Below are positions 34,966-44,433 of a DNA stretch of 53,727 bases, one piece after another. The position numbers were made by a program, and so were the translations under genes. The DNA comes from Oscillospiraceae bacterium (lineage in GTDB: Bacteria; Bacillota; Clostridia; Oscillospirales; Oscillospiraceae). The DNA lies in NCBI GenBank assembly GCA_017545165.1, contig JAFWQQ010000025.1:1-53727 (forward strand), written 5' to 3'. Positions within the stretch are counted from its first letter, which is position 1. Each line of letters starts with the position of its first letter. The notes under the pieces are model-generated. The model did not search any database. It worked only from the letters and a program-made list of their open reading frames with translations, and was not told the origin of the DNA.

Positions 34966-35080
34966 ATAATAGTGAACAGTGAACAGTTGCGGTGTGCCGC
35001 TTCGCGGCACGGATTGCAATCTGTTTCCCGAAGGGAAACTCCATAATTATTCATTATTCATTATTCATTATTCATTTTCT
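34966..35080 (+). repeat. Structured intergenic element (copy 4) between ntpF and ntpA
   Basis: Two AGTGAAC heptamers (34971-34984), hairpin GTGCCGC-TTC-GCGGCAC, the linker GGATTGCAATCTG and hairpin GTTTCCC-GAA-GGGAAAC. Then CTCCATAATTAT and four TTATTCA heptamers (35047-35074). The second hairpin differs from the GTCGCC-GAA-GGCGAC of copies 2 and 5 at paired positions. Confidence 0.87.
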
Positions 35081-35115
35081 TCTCCCAAACATATCAACGA
35101 GAGGAAGTTTGAACC

Positions 35116-36885
35116 ATGAGCGGAACTATTACCAAAGTATCCGGCCCGCTGGTGGTGGCCGAGGGCCTGGCGGACGCCAACGTCTCCGACGTGGTGCGCG
35201 TGGGCTCTCAGCGCCTGATCGGCGAGATCCTGAATATGACCGGCGACACTGCCTCCATCCAGGTCTATGAGGAGACCTCCGGCCTGGGACCCGGCGCCGC
35301 GGTGGAGACCACGGGCATGCCCCTGTCCGTGGAGCTGGGCCCCGGCATGCTGGACAATATCTATGACGGCATTCAGCGCCCCCTGCCCGAGATGCGCGCC
35401 CTCACCGGGGACTGCATCACCCGCGGCACCGACGTGAAGGCCCTGAACCGCCAGAAGAAGTGGGACTTTGTGCCCGTGGCCAAGGTGGGCGACAAGCTGG
35501 CGCCCGGCGACGTGCTCGGCACCGTCCAGGAGACCACGGCCATCCTCCACAAGATCATGGTGCCCTACGGCGTCAAGGGCGAGGTCACCTTCCTGGCCGG
35601 CGGCCTGCACACCGTGGACGAGGTTGTCGCCGCCATCCGGGACGAGAAGGGCAAGACCCATGAGCTGACCATGATCCAGCGCTGGCCCGTGCGTATCGCC
35701 CGGCCCTACACCCGCAAGTATGTGCCCAGCCGCCCCATGAACAGCGGACAGCGCATCATCGACACCCTGTTCCCCATTGCCAAGGGCGGCACCGCCGCCG
35801 TCCCCGGCCCCTTCGGCTCCGGCAAGACCGTGGTGCAGCACCAGCTGGCCAAGTGGTCTGACGTGGACATCGTCATCTACATCGGCTGCGGCGAGCGCGG
35901 CAACGAGATGACGGACGTGCTGATGGAGTTCCCCGAGCTGAAGGACCCCCGCAACGGCGAGCCTCTGATGAAGCGCACCGTGCTGATCGCCAACACCTCC
36001 GACATGCCGGTGGCGGCCCGCGAGGCCTCCATCTACACCGGCATCACCATCGCCGAGTACTTCCGGGACATGGGCTACGACGTGGCCGTCCTGGCCGACT
36101 CCACCTCCCGCTGGGCCGAGGCCCTGCGCGAGATGTCCGGCCGTCTGGAAGAGATGCCCGGCGAAGAGGGCTACCCCGCCTACCTGGCCTCCCGTCTGGC
36201 TCAGTTCTATGAACGGGCCGGCGTGGTGGAGTGCCTGGGCTCCGACGACCGCCAGGGCTCCGTCACCGCCATCGGCGCCGTGTCCCCTCCGGGCGGCGAT
36301 ATTTCCGAGCCCGTGGCCCAGGCCACCATGCGCATCGTCAAGGTCTTCTGGGCCCTGGACTCCAGCCTGGCCTACGCCCGTCACTTCCCGGCCATCAACT
36401 GGCTGACCTCCTACTCCCTGTATCTGGACACCCTGACTCCCTGGTACACCAAGCAGTTCGGCGAGGGCTACATGCGCAACCGCGCCAAGGCCATGCAGAT
36501 CCTGCAGGAGGAGAACGAGCTGCAGGAGATCGTCCGTCTGGTGGGCCAGGACGCCCTGAGCCCCGCGGACCGTCTCACCATGGAGACCGCCAAGAGCATC
36601 CGCGAGGACTTCCTGCAGCAGAACGCCTTCGTGGATGAGGACGCCTATTCCTCCTACCTGAAGCAGTATAAGCTGATGGACCTGGTGCTGCGCTTCGACA
36701 CCCTGTGCCGGGACGCGCTGCAGAAGGGCGCCGATATGGAAAAGCTCTTCACCATTCCCTCCCGGGAGCGGGTGGGCCGCGCCAAGATGGCCGACGCCAA
36801 GGTCTTCGAGACCGAGTTTGCCGAGATCGAGGCGCAGATGAAGCGCGAGATCGAAGAAGTCATTGCCGGAGGTGAGGACGAATGA
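35116..36885 (+). CDS. ntpA: V-type ATP synthase subunit A (catalytic)
   Basis: 589 residues, the ATP-hydrolysing/synthesising subunit. Walker A is [17 protein letters not shown] near residue 234. [16 protein letters not shown] near 258 follows, and Walker B with the [20 protein letters not shown] region is near 330-350. The non-homologous insertion typical of A subunits (about 110-190) is present. ATG 35116 follows GAGAGGAAG. Directly coupled to subunit B, whose ATG overlaps its TGA. Confidence 0.97.
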   Translation: MSGTITKVSGPLVVAEGLADANVSDVVRVGSQRLIGEILNMTGDTASIQVYEETSGLGPGAAVETTGMPLSVELGPGMLDNIYDGIQRPLPEMRALTGDCITRGTDVKALNRQKKWDFVPVAKVGDKLAPGDVLGTVQETTAILHKIMVPYGVKGEVTFLAGGLHTVDEVVAAIRDEKGKTHELTMIQRWPVRIARPYTRKYVPSRPMNSGQRIIDTLFPIAKGGTAAVPGPFGSGKTVVQHQLAKWSDVDIVIYIGCGERGNEMTDVLMEFPELKDPRNGEPLMKRTVLIANTSDMPVAAREASIYTGITIAEYFRDMGYDVAVLADSTSRWAEALREMSGRLEEMPGEEGYPAYLASRLAQFYERAGVVECLGSDDRQGSVTAIGAVSPPGGDISEPVAQATMRIVKVFWALDSSLAYARHFPAINWLTSYSLYLDTLTPWYTKQFGEGYMRNRAKAMQILQEENELQEIVRLVGQDALSPADRLTMETAKSIREDFLQQNAFVDEDAYSSYLKQYKLMDLVLRFDTLCRDALQKGADMEKLFTIPSRERVGRAKMADAKVFETEFAEIEAQMKREIEEVIAGGEDE

Positions 36886-38258
36886 TCAAAGAGTATAAAA
36901 CCATCCGCGAGATCGCGAGCCCTCTGATGATCGTGGAGCACGTGGAAGGCGTCACCTACGACGAGCTGGGCGAGATCGAGCTGCCCAGCGGCCAGAAGCG
37001 CCGCTGCAAGGTGCTGGAGGTGGAGGGCGACCGGGCTGTGGTACAGCTCTTCGAGTCCGCCCAGGGCATCAACCTGGCGGAATCCAAGGTCCGCTTCCTG
37101 GGTCACCCCCAGCAGCTGGCCGTTTCCGAGGACATGCTGGGCCGCGTCTTCAACGGTATGGGCGAGCCCATCGACGGCGGCCCTGCCATCCTGGCCGACG
37201 CCCACAAGGACATCAACGGCCTGCCCATGAACCCCGCCGCCCGGGCCTATCCCGCCGAGTTCATCCAGACCGGCGTGAGCACCATCGACGGCCTGAACAC
37301 CCTGGTCCGCGGCCAGAAGCTGCCCATCTTCTCCGGCTCCGGTCTGCCTCATGCCGCCCTGGCCGCCCAGATCGCCCGTCAGGCCAGAGTCCTGGGGGAC
37401 AACGAGACCTTCGCCGTGGTCTTCGCCGCCATCGGCATCACCTTCGAGGAGTCCGAGTTCTTCATCAACGACTTCCGCCGCACCGGCGCCATCGACCGCA
37501 CCGTGGTCTTCTCCAACCTGGCCAACGACCCCGCCGTGGAGCGTATCGCCACCCCCCGCGTGGCCCTCACCGCCGCCGAGTACCTGGCCTTTGAGAAGGA
37601 CATGCAGGTCCTGGTCATCCTGACCGATATCACCAACTACGCCGAGGCCCTGCGTGAGGTTTCCGCCGCCAAGAAGGAGGTCCCGGGCCGCCGCGGCTAC
37701 CCCGGCTACCTGTACACGGACCTGGCCACCCTGTATGAACGAGCCGGCCGCCGGCAGGGCAAGAAGGGCTCCATCACCATGATCCCCATTCTGACCATGC
37801 CCGAGGACGACAAGACCCACCCCATCCCCGACCTGACCGGCTACATCACCGAGGGCCAGATCATCCTGAGCCGGGACCTGCACCGCAAGGGCATCGTCCC
37901 GCCGGTGGACGTGCTGCCCTCCCTGAGCCGTCTGAAGGACAAGGGCATCGGCGTGGGCAAGACCCGCGAGGACCACGCCGGCACCATGAACCAGCTCTTC
38001 GCCGCCTACTCCCGCGGCAAGGACGCCAAGGAGCTGATGACCATCCTGGGCGAGGCCGCCTTGAGCGAGGACGACAAGCTCTTTGCCAAGTTCGCCGATG
38101 AGTTCGAGCGCCGCTACGTCAGCCAGGGCAACAGCACCAACCGCTCCATCCAGGAGACCCTGGATCTGGGCTGGGAGCTGCTGAAGATCCTGCCCCGCCG
38201 CGAGCTCAAGCGCATCAAGCCCGAGATGATCGAGAAGTATCTGCCCAAAGAGGAATGA
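36882..38258 (+). CDS. ntpB: V-type ATP synthase subunit B (non-catalytic)
   Basis: 458 residues, regulatory nucleotide-site subunit alternating with A. It begins [20 protein letters not shown] and has [20 protein letters not shown] near 143, where A subunits have a P-loop; this confirms [19 protein letters not shown] near 273 follows. ATG 36882 overlaps the subunit A stop. Its last codons GAG-GAA-TGA run straight into the GAATGAAG-type array of element copy 5, so the stop is part of the repeat. Confidence 0.97.
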   Translation: MIKEYKTIREIASPLMIVEHVEGVTYDELGEIELPSGQKRRCKVLEVEGDRAVVQLFESAQGINLAESKVRFLGHPQQLAVSEDMLGRVFNGMGEPIDGGPAILADAHKDINGLPMNPAARAYPAEFIQTGVSTIDGLNTLVRGQKLPIFSGSGLPHAALAAQIARQARVLGDNETFAVVFAAIGITFEESEFFINDFRRTGAIDRTVVFSNLANDPAVERIATPRVALTAAEYLAFEKDMQVLVILTDITNYAEALREVSAAKKEVPGRRGYPGYLYTDLATLYERAGRRQGKKGSITMIPILTMPEDDKTHPIPDLTGYITEGQIILSRDLHRKGIVPPVDVLPSLSRLKDKGIGVGKTREDHAGTMNQLFAAYSRGKDAKELMTILGEAALSEDDKLFAKFADEFERRYVSQGNSTNRSIQETLDLGWELLKILPRRELKRIKPEMIEKYLPKEE

Positions 38259-38402
38259 AGAAATGAAAGAATGAAGGAATGAAGAAATTGAGGAGTGCCG
38301 CGAAGCGGCACCGGATTGAAATCCGTCGCCGAAGGCGACACCATAATTTCTTCATGAGCGAAGCGTCTTCATTCCTTCACTAGCGAAGCGTCTTCATTTC
38401 AC
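38250..38402 (+). repeat. Structured intergenic element (copy 5) between ntpB and ntpD
   Basis: GAATGAAG/AAATGAAA octamers from the ntpB stop (to about 38285), hairpin GTGCCGC-GAA-GCGGCAC, the linker CGGATTGAAATCC and hairpin GTCGCC-GAA-GGCGAC. Then ACCATAATTTCTTCAT and two AGCGAAGCGTCTTCATT units. It ends 20 bp before the ntpD start. Confidence 0.87.
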
Positions 38403-38421
38403 GGACGAAGGAAGTGATTTT

Positions 38422-39075
38422 TTGGCAACTACCGCGATAACCCCGACAAGGATGGTGCTGAACCGCCTGAAGGGGCGCCTGAAAACGGCCCGGCGGGGCC
38501 ATAAGCTCCTGAAGGACAAGCGGGATGAGCTGATGCGTCAGTTCATGGATGTGGTCCGGCGCAACAAGGAGCTGCGCACCAAGGTGGAGCAGGGGCTCAC
38601 CGCAGCCTTTGCCTCCCAGCAGGCGGCGAGCTCCGTCATGTCCCCGGAGATGATGGAGCAGGCCCTGCTCTACCCCCGGCAGAGCGTGGAGCTGGACCTG
38701 ACCTTTAAGAACATCATGAGCGTCAACGTTCCCCGCTACAAATTCCAGACCAAAAACAACGATCCCTCGGAGATCTACCCCTACGGCTTTGCCCAGACCT
38801 CGGGTGAGCTGGACGGCGCGCTGGAGAAGCTGGCGCAGGTCTTCCAGGATATGCTGGAGCTGGCCGAGGTGGAGAAGACCATGCAGCTGCTGGCCGAGGA
38901 AATCGAGAAGACCCGGCGGCGCGTCAACGCCCTGGAGTACGTGATGATCCCCGAACTGGAGGGCAACATCAAGTATATCTCCATGAAGCTGGAGGAGAAC
39001 GAGAACGCCACCAAGGTCCGTCTCCTCAAGGTCAAGGAAATGGTCCTGCAGGACGCGCACCACTATAAACAGTAA
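38422..39075 (+). CDS. ntpD: V-type ATP synthase subunit D (central stalk)
   Basis: 217 residues, a long antiparallel coiled coil forming the rotor axle. It has ATTAITPTRMVLNRLKGRLK at the start and RGHKLLKDKRDELMRQFMDV near 27. The C-terminal helix contains RRRVNALEYVMIPELEGNIK near 173, the family hallmark. The start is TTG 38422 with GAAGGAAGTG upstream; there is no nearby ATG in frame. Last gene of the operon, followed by a terminator. Confidence 0.93.
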   Translation: MATTAITPTRMVLNRLKGRLKTARRGHKLLKDKRDELMRQFMDVVRRNKELRTKVEQGLTAAFASQQAASSVMSPEMMEQALLYPRQSVELDLTFKNIMSVNVPRYKFQTKNNDPSEIYPYGFAQTSGELDGALEKLAQVFQDMLELAEVEKTMQLLAEEIEKTRRRVNALEYVMIPELEGNIKYISMKLEENENATKVRLLKVKEMVLQDAHHYKQ

Positions 39076-39080
39076 AACGA

Positions 39081-39117
39081 AAACGGGAAGAGGAACCGAG
39101 GGTTCTCTTCCCGTTTT
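39081..39117 (+). terminator. Terminator of the V-ATPase operon
   Basis: AAACGGGAAGAG(G)AACC (39081-39097) with GGTTCTCTTCCCGTTT (39101-39116), one bulge, then T-rich sequence. Confidence 0.82.
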
Positions 39118-39166
39118 TCGTAGTTCGTAGTTCATAGATCGTAGATCGTAGATCGTAGATCGTAGG
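39118..39166. repeat. GTAGTTC and GATCGTA heptanucleotide arrays
   Basis: GTAGTTC units (from 39120) merge into four GATCGTA units ending in CGTAGGGG, the edge of the next repeat family. Confidence 0.85.
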
Positions 39167-39186
39167 GGCGACCTTTGGTCGCCCGC
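39162..39186 (+). repeat. GTAGGGG hairpin repeat, second exact copy
   Basis: 25 bp identical to 7097-7121 (opposite strand): GTA then GGGGCGACC-TTT-GGTCGCCC then GC. Confidence 0.87.
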
Positions 39187-39530
39187 GGACCCGCGCCGAC
39201 ATCGGTTCCCGCCGTAGGGGAGGGGCTTGTCCCCTCCCGCGGACCCGCGCCGACGTCGGTTCCCACCGTAGGAGAGGGGCTTGTCCCCTCCCGCGGACCC
39301 GTGCCGACGTCGGTTCCCACCGTAGGAGAGGGGCTTGTCCCCTCCCGCGGACCCGCGCCGACATCGGTTCCCGCCGTAGGGGAGGGGCTTGTCCCCTCCC
39401 GCGGACCCGCGCCGACGTCGGTTCCCGCCGTAGGGGAGGGGCTTGTCCCCTCCCGCGGACCCGCGCCGACATCGGTTCCCGCCGTAGGGGAGGGGCTTGT
39501 GTCCCCTCCCGCGGACCCGCGCCGACGTTC
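39185..39530 (+). repeat. 54-bp tandem repeat array (six copies plus partial)
   Basis: Six near-identical 54-bp units begin at 39185, 39239, 39293, 39347, 39401 and 39455 (the last with a 2-bp insertion), then a partial unit. Each holds GCGGACCCGC, GCCGACRTCGG and a stem such as GGGAGGGG-CTTGT-CCCCTCCC. Units differ by a few substitutions (ACATCGG/ACGTCGG, CCGCCG/CCACCG). It fills the gap between V-ATPase and MBOAT genes. 54 is divisible by 3, so every frame shows a spurious 18-residue peptide repeat. Confidence 0.92.
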
Positions 39531-39554
39531 CGTCCCGCGCCGCAGGGTCGCCTA

Positions 39555-40946
39555 TCAAAACCGGAAATAGATGAAGGGGTTGTAGCGGGTGCTGAACAGC
39601 ATGGTCAGGCTCAGCAGCAGGATCACCAGGCAGCCCGCCATGCGCAGCAGCTCTGGTCCCAGACCCTCCGCCCGGCGCAGCCGCCGGGTCAGGGGCATGG
39701 CGCAGGCGAGGCCCAGAGGCAGCACCAGCACCCCCTTCACCAGGGACAGGTCGTCCGCCAGCATGGCCGCCCAGTCGGTGGGGCTCAGCAGGAACATCCG
39801 GCGCAGCACGTCGGAGAGCACGGAGAAATCGGTGAGGTTGAAGAGCACCCAGCCCAGCATGACGACCCAGAAGCACAGCGCCCAGCGCAGGAGCTTGGGC
39901 AGCTTTTCCAGCAGCCTGCCCAGAAACAGCTTCTCCGCCGCCAGCAGCAGCCCGTAATAGAGGCCCCAGAGCACGAAGTTCCAGCTGGCCCCGTGCCAGA
40001 GCCCGGTCAGCCCCCAGACGATCATCAGGTTGAGGATCCAGCGCGGCCGGGAGACCCGGTTGCCGCCCAGGGGGATGTACACATAGTCCCGAAACCAGGT
40101 GGACAGAGAGATGTGCCAGCGCCGCCAGAAATCGGTGATGGACAGCGCCGTGTAGGGATAGTTGAAGTTCTCCGGAAAGTCGAAGCCGAAGATCCTCCCC
40201 AGGCCGATGGCCATGTCCGAATAGCCGGAGAAATCGAAGTAGATCTGCAGCGTATAGGCCAGCGCGGCCAGCCACAGGGCCCCCGCGCCGTAGACGGCGG
40301 GGTCGCCGGCGTAGATCGTCTCCGCCAGGCGGGCGGCGCTGTTGGCCAGCAGCACCTTCTTGCCCAGACCCAGCACGAAGCGCTCCAGCCCCCGGCAGAA
40401 CCGCTCCAGACTCTCCCGTCGATCCTGCAGGGCGTTTTCGATGCTCTGATAGCGCACGATGGGGCCGGCGATGAGCTGGGGGAAGAAGCTGACGTAGAGC
40501 AGGAGAGAGGCGAAATTGCGCTGCACCCGCACCTCTCCCCGATACAGGTCGATGACGTAGGAGAGGATCTGGAAGGTGTAAAAGCTGATGCCGAGGGGAA
40601 GGACGACAGCGGGCGCCGAAAGCTCCCGCCCCAGCAGCAGGCCCAGATTCTCCGCGGCGAAGCCCAGATATTTGAAGAAAAACAGATTCCCCAGCAGCAG
40701 GGTCACCGTGAGCAGGAAGGCGGGCTTCCGCAGACGGCCGCCCCGCTCCATGCACAGCCCGCCCAGCCAGGCGACCAGTGCGGCAGCCAGCATCACGGGC
40801 ACATAGCGGGGCTCGCCCCAGGAATAGAACAGCAGGGACGCGGCCAGCAGGACCCCATTGCGCCAGCGGCGGGCGGGACAGATATAATAGAGCAGCGCCG
40901 TGCAGGGGAGGAAGAAAAACAGAAAGCTCAGACTGCTGAATACCAT
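39555..40946 (-). CDS. MBOAT-family O-acyltransferase (AlgI/DltB-like)
   Basis: 463 residues, about 11 membrane helices. MBOAT proteins move acyl groups across the membrane to sugars or polymers. It has ISFYTFQILSYVIDLYRGE near residue 120, FFPQLIAGPIVRY near 154, FDFSGYSDMAIGLGRIFGFD near 237 and DFWRRWHISLSTWFRDYVYI near 272. The presumed catalytic histidine is H318 in GLWHGASW. AlgI-type members acetylate exopolysaccharide with a partner AlgJ/AlgX-like protein, and the gene directly upstream encodes such a DHHW protein. The start ATG lies one base after the upstream stop. The acceptor polymer is unknown. Confidence 0.94.
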   Translation of the reverse strand: MVFSSLSFLFFFLPCTALLYYICPARRWRNGVLLAASLLFYSWGEPRYVPVMLAAALVAWLGGLCMERGGRLRKPAFLLTVTLLLGNLFFFKYLGFAAENLGLLLGRELSAPAVVLPLGISFYTFQILSYVIDLYRGEVRVQRNFASLLLYVSFFPQLIAGPIVRYQSIENALQDRRESLERFCRGLERFVLGLGKKVLLANSAARLAETIYAGDPAVYGAGALWLAALAYTLQIYFDFSGYSDMAIGLGRIFGFDFPENFNYPYTALSITDFWRRWHISLSTWFRDYVYIPLGGNRVSRPRWILNLMIVWGLTGLWHGASWNFVLWGLYYGLLLAAEKLFLGRLLEKLPKLLRWALCFWVVMLGWVLFNLTDFSVLSDVLRRMFLLSPTDWAAMLADDLSLVKGVLVLPLGLACAMPLTRRLRRAEGLGPELLRMAGCLVILLLSLTMLFSTRYNPFIYFRF

Positions 40947-40947
40947 C

Positions 40948-42111
40948 TCAGTCCTCCAGAATGTAGTCGCCGCAGAAGACCACCTGACTGGCCAGGATCA
41001 GCACCTGGTCCACCTCGTGCTCCCGGCAGAAGGCGCCCAGGTGGAAGGCCTCGCCCTGCTCCCGCTCGTAGTTCCGCAGATCGGCGCAGTAGCAGCGGTG
41101 GTAGTGGGAGGCGATGAGCTTGAGCACCGCGTTGTCATAGGAGTCGCCGATGATGAGCAGGTTCGGCCGATCCTCCCGTCCGGTGTCGAAGGCCACAAGG
41201 CCGTCGTCCAGGCCGTAGAAGGTCCCGTAGCTCAGCGGGAGCTCCGCCTCCCCGGCGAAAAAGGCGTCCTCATGTCCGTAGACCGTCCCCAGGGGCGGAT
41301 AGGCAAAGCGATAGGCCGTAAAAGGCTCCCGCATCTCGGTGAGTCCGGCCTGGGTGGCCTTGCTGCCGCAGAGCTCCCCCTCCAGGCTCCGCTCCTCCAG
41401 GGGCGTCAGGGGCGGCTCCGGGCAGCGCAGGAGGTCCAGGATCTCCCGATAGCCCCGGTAGGAGCCAATGTGGTTCCAGTGGTGGTCGGTCTTGAAGAAC
41501 TGGCTGCAGAACTGGTCATAGTCCTTTAGCTCAAAGCGGGCGCAGCGCTCCGGCGGCAGCTCCAGCAGGGAACAGAGGAGCTCATAGAAGGGCGTCCTCT
41601 CCCCGGTGCGAAAGTTGATCACCGCGTCGGACTCCACAAAATAGAAGAAGAACTCCAGCTGGGGATTCTCGGCCATGACCCGGTTGAAGCCGGCGGCGGT
41701 GGCCTGGATCTGGGGCATCAGCGGCTCCGGGTCAAAGGGGTCCCAGAGGGCCCGGTCCCCGTGGATCAGCACCCCGTTGATGCGGTAGAAGAGCTCCGGG
41801 TGCCGCGGCGTCTCCCTGCGCAGCACGGCCAGCAGCAGGGAGGAGTTCAGGTCGTTGTACTTCTCCTTCAGCATGATCGCCCCGGGCACCTGGTCGGACA
41901 GGGCGGACTCCAGACTGTCCTGGAAGCTGCCGTCCAGAAAACCCGCCGCGGTCAGCGGCGCCAGCTGCTCTGCCGGGCGGTTTTCATAGAAGTTGATCTC
42001 CATCGGGCGCAGCAGCGTCTTGCCCAGCCCCAGCAGGAGGACCAGCAGGATCCCCAGCACAAAGGCCAGACGGCAGAGGGGCAGCAGAGCGGTGTTTTGC
42101 TTTGTTTGCAT
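40948..42111 (-). CDS. DHHW-family (AlgJ/AlgX-like) acetylation partner protein
   Basis: 387 residues. One N-terminal membrane anchor (about 12-30) and an extracytoplasmic SGNH-type domain. The motifs are TDHHWNHIGSYRGY (DHHW at 209-212) and IIGDSYDNAVL with the probable nucleophile Ser in GDSY at 322-325. DHHW proteins work with MBOAT acyltransferases to acetylate envelope or secreted polysaccharides, and the MBOAT gene follows with a 1-bp gap. ATG 42111 follows GGAGGAACACG; a longer frame to 42162 reads through the -10 box and is rejected. Confidence 0.88.
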   Translation of the reverse strand: MQTKQNTALLPLCRLAFVLGILLVLLLGLGKTLLRPMEINFYENRPAEQLAPLTAAGFLDGSFQDSLESALSDQVPGAIMLKEKYNDLNSSLLLAVLRRETPRHPELFYRINGVLIHGDRALWDPFDPEPLMPQIQATAAGFNRVMAENPQLEFFFYFVESDAVINFRTGERTPFYELLCSLLELPPERCARFELKDYDQFCSQFFKTDHHWNHIGSYRGYREILDLLRCPEPPLTPLEERSLEGELCGSKATQAGLTEMREPFTAYRFAYPPLGTVYGHEDAFFAGEAELPLSYGTFYGLDDGLVAFDTGREDRPNLLIIGDSYDNAVLKLIASHYHRCYCADLRNYEREQGEAFHLGAFCREHEVDQVLILASQVVFCGDYILED

Positions 42112-42160
42112 CGTGTTCCTCCGAAGAGCCTCCCTCTCGGGAAGCGCCGATTCTGCGCCC

Positions 42161-42189
42161 ATTATAGCATAGGCGCCGCCGCTTGTCCA
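42161..42189 (-). promoter_or_regulatory. Promoter of the DHHW-MBOAT operon
   Basis: On the minus strand, TGGACA (42184-42189), 17 bp and TATAAT (42161-42166), 50 bp upstream of ATG 42111. Confidence 0.75.
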
Positions 42190-42254
42190 TAAAATGCGCC
42201 TTCTTCCGCCGCGCCGGCGACACGCCCGCCAAGGGACGTTTCTGACAAGCTGAA

Positions 42255-42301
42255 AAGGAAAACGGGAAGAAAACCGCTTGGGTTTTCTTCCCGTTTTCCT
42301 T
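42255..42301. terminator. Long hairpin in the DHHW-Na/Pi gap
   Basis: A perfect 21-bp stem (42255-42275 with 42281-42301), loop GCTTG. It is an AT-rich outer and GC-rich inner helix of the type seen in the window's other terminators. No gene ends just upstream on the plus strand; its role on the minus strand is unclear. Confidence 0.6.
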
Positions 42302-42304
42302 GTG

Positions 42305-42467
42305 ATACTAAAACCTAATAAGAAGAAGACAAAGATTTGCGAGATGGATTTGTGTCAGGCGAGGCGCTTTTCGCAGCGAATAATGGAGATATATTTGCAA
42401 GGAAAGCAACGAAGCATGGCGCAAATCCAGCCGCAAAGATTGTCTGATTTCTATTAGGTTTTAGTAT
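42305..42467. mobile_element. 163-bp MITE-like element with 16-bp terminal inverted repeats
   Basis: ATACTAAAACCTAATA (42305-42320) is repeated inverted and perfect at 42452-42467. Inside, GACAAAGATTTGCG..GGATTTG (from 42328) is imperfectly complementary to CAAATCC..CGCAAAGATTGTC (to about 42444), so the ends can pair over roughly 45 bp. There is no ORF. No clear target duplication is visible. It sits in the 42163-42517 gap near the 3' end of the Na/Pi gene. Confidence 0.72.
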
Positions 42468-42517
42468 GACGCGTCAGGAGACGCTTTGCAGCTTCCCGCG
42501 GTCTGCGGTCGCCTCGG

Positions 42518-44389
42518 TCATGACTGCGTCGAGGCTGCCGGAGGGAGGACGGTCTGCTCCGACGAGGACTCGGCGGGCCGGGCTGCCCGCTCCGCCTCCT
42601 CCAAAAGCTGGAAATACATACCGTGGGCGTGCTCGTAGGCCTCGTTGAACTCCACGTCATTGCCCTTGTGGAGACTCTCAAAGTACAGATGCTCATGGTC
42701 GGCCAGCTCCGGATGCAGACGCACCACGGTCGCCACGCCCACATTGGAGCACACTGCCGCAATGCGGCGAAACTCCACGCCCAGGTTGGAAAAGCTGCTG
42801 TCGGCGTACATGTTGCACTGGCCCAGACTCAGGCGGCGCAGGTGGTTGCGCCGGAGGGCGGTGTTCAGCTCATTGACGATCTGCACCAGCGGCTCGATCT
42901 TGCGGGCCGCGTCCTCGCTGCGGATGCGGAAGGCCTTCTCGGTAAGCCCCAGGATCTCCCGCAGCGCGTTCTCGACCACGTGGATCTCCTCCTCGGCGGC
43001 CCGGGAGAAGCGGATCCCGCCCTGCTCCATGCCGGCGGCGATATCCGCGATGCCCACGGCGTGGTCGCCCAGACGCTCGAATTCGGAGGTGACCTTGTAG
43101 TACTGATTGAGGATGGCGATGTGCTGCGTCTGCTGCAGGTGAGGCAGAAGCTCCACCGTATAGCGGCTGCAGCAGTCGGTCAGATGGTCGATGTTCTGTT
43201 CCTCCTCCAGGATCTCCTGATGAAGGCGCTCGTCGTAGTGCTCGAGCAGGCGGAAGGCCTTTTCAATGTTGGCGCGGGAGGCGCGGAGCATGGCCAGCAG
43301 CAGAAGGTAGCAGCTGCGCAGGGCCAGGGCCGGGGTGTTGAGGAAGCTGGGGTTCAGGCCCTCCAGCTCGTCCCGGTACTTTTCCTCCATCGCTGGCTTC
43401 GGCGCGTCCTTCACGATCCGGCGGCTCAGCTTTTCATAGACCGGCAGCATCGGGAACAGGCAGATGGAGCAGGTGAGATTGAAGATGGTGTTGGTGTTGG
43501 CGATCATGCCGGAATTCACGGTGCGGTCCCACAGATCATTCAGCAGGCCCAGGCGGTGCACCACGGTGACGCCGAGCAGCACCAGCACCGTCTCGCTGAG
43601 ATTGAAGAGGATGTTCACCATGCCCACGCGCCGGGACTCCGCGTTGGAGCCGATGGAGCAGACGATGGCGGTGGTGACGCAGTCGCCCAGGTAAATGCCG
43701 ACGATCACCGCGTAAATGGACTTGAAGGCCAGCATGCCGGAGGCGGAGAAGGCCTGCAGGATGCCCACCGTGACCGAGGAGCTCTGCAGCATGAAGGCCA
43801 CGCCCGCGCCGGTCAGATAGCCCAGGAAGGGATTTTCGCCCAGGCCGGCGAAGAGACTCTCGATGGCGCCGGACTGAGAGAGATTGTGCACGGCGCCGGT
43901 CATGTTCAGCAGGCCGGAAAACAGGATGCCGAAGCCGATGGCGATATTGCCGATGGACTTGGCGTTCTTCACAAAGTGGCCCATGATCAGGATGATGCCG
44001 AGGATCAGGGCGATGGGCGCCAGGGTGGAGGGCTGGAAGAAGCGAAGCCAGGCGGCGCCGGAGGAGTCGATATCCAGCAGGCGGATGATCTGGCCAGTGA
44101 CCGTGGTGCCCACGTTGGCGCCCACGATGATGCCCAGGGACTGGCGCAGGGTCAGGATGCCCGCGCCCACCAGGCCCGCAGTGATGACGATCATGGCCGT
44201 GGAGGACTGGATCAGGGCCGTGACGAAGATGCCCAGGAGGAAGGCCTTGAAGGCGTTGTTCGTCACCTTCTCCATGGCGCGCTTCAGGGTGCCGGAGGAG
44301 TTTTCCTTCAGAGAATCCCCCATCAGCCGCATGCCGTACAGGAACATGGCAAGACCGCCGAGCAGGGAGATCACGTCAAATATATCCAT
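42518..44389 (-). CDS. Na/phosphate symporter family protein with PhoU-like domain
   Basis: 623 residues. The N-terminal part (about 1-310) is the Na/Pi cotransporter II fold, with two inverted QSS motifs: ALIQSSTAMIVITAG near 58 and MLQSSSVTVGILQAF near 196. Repeats GANVGTTVTG near 90 and YLGDCVTTAIVCSI near 226 match. The C-terminal half (about 345-560) is a helical PhoU-like domain (YYKVTSEFERLGDHAVGIAD near 430). The family imports phosphate with Na+. ATG 44389 follows GAGGTC. Monocistronic. Confidence 0.93.
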   Translation of the reverse strand: MDIFDVISLLGGLAMFLYGMRLMGDSLKENSSGTLKRAMEKVTNNAFKAFLLGIFVTALIQSSTAMIVITAGLVGAGILTLRQSLGIIVGANVGTTVTGQIIRLLDIDSSGAAWLRFFQPSTLAPIALILGIILIMGHFVKNAKSIGNIAIGFGILFSGLLNMTGAVHNLSQSGAIESLFAGLGENPFLGYLTGAGVAFMLQSSSVTVGILQAFSASGMLAFKSIYAVIVGIYLGDCVTTAIVCSIGSNAESRRVGMVNILFNLSETVLVLLGVTVVHRLGLLNDLWDRTVNSGMIANTNTIFNLTCSICLFPMLPVYEKLSRRIVKDAPKPAMEEKYRDELEGLNPSFLNTPALALRSCYLLLLAMLRASRANIEKAFRLLEHYDERLHQEILEEEQNIDHLTDCCSRYTVELLPHLQQTQHIAILNQYYKVTSEFERLGDHAVGIADIAAGMEQGGIRFSRAAEEEIHVVENALREILGLTEKAFRIRSEDAARKIEPLVQIVNELNTALRRNHLRRLSLGQCNMYADSSFSNLGVEFRRIAAVCSNVGVATVVRLHPELADHEHLYFESLHKGNDVEFNEAYEHAHGMYFQLLEEAERAARPAESSSEQTVLPPAASTQS

Positions 44390-44433
44390 AAAAAGACCTC
44401 AATTTCAAAGAAAGACTTGGTTTCTTCGACAGC

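Noticed and set aside
39185-39530. CRISPR array
   Set aside because: Units are contiguous, with no unique spacers, and no cas genes are present.
38380-40755. Long minus-strand ORF crossing ntpD, the 54-bp array and the MBOAT gene
   Set aside because: It is the wrong frame of real genes joined by an 18-residue peptide repeat that only reflects the 54-bp units.
42163-42250. Coding extension of the DHHW protein to 42162 and beyond
   Set aside because: It would read through the -10 box and lacks a ribosome-binding site.
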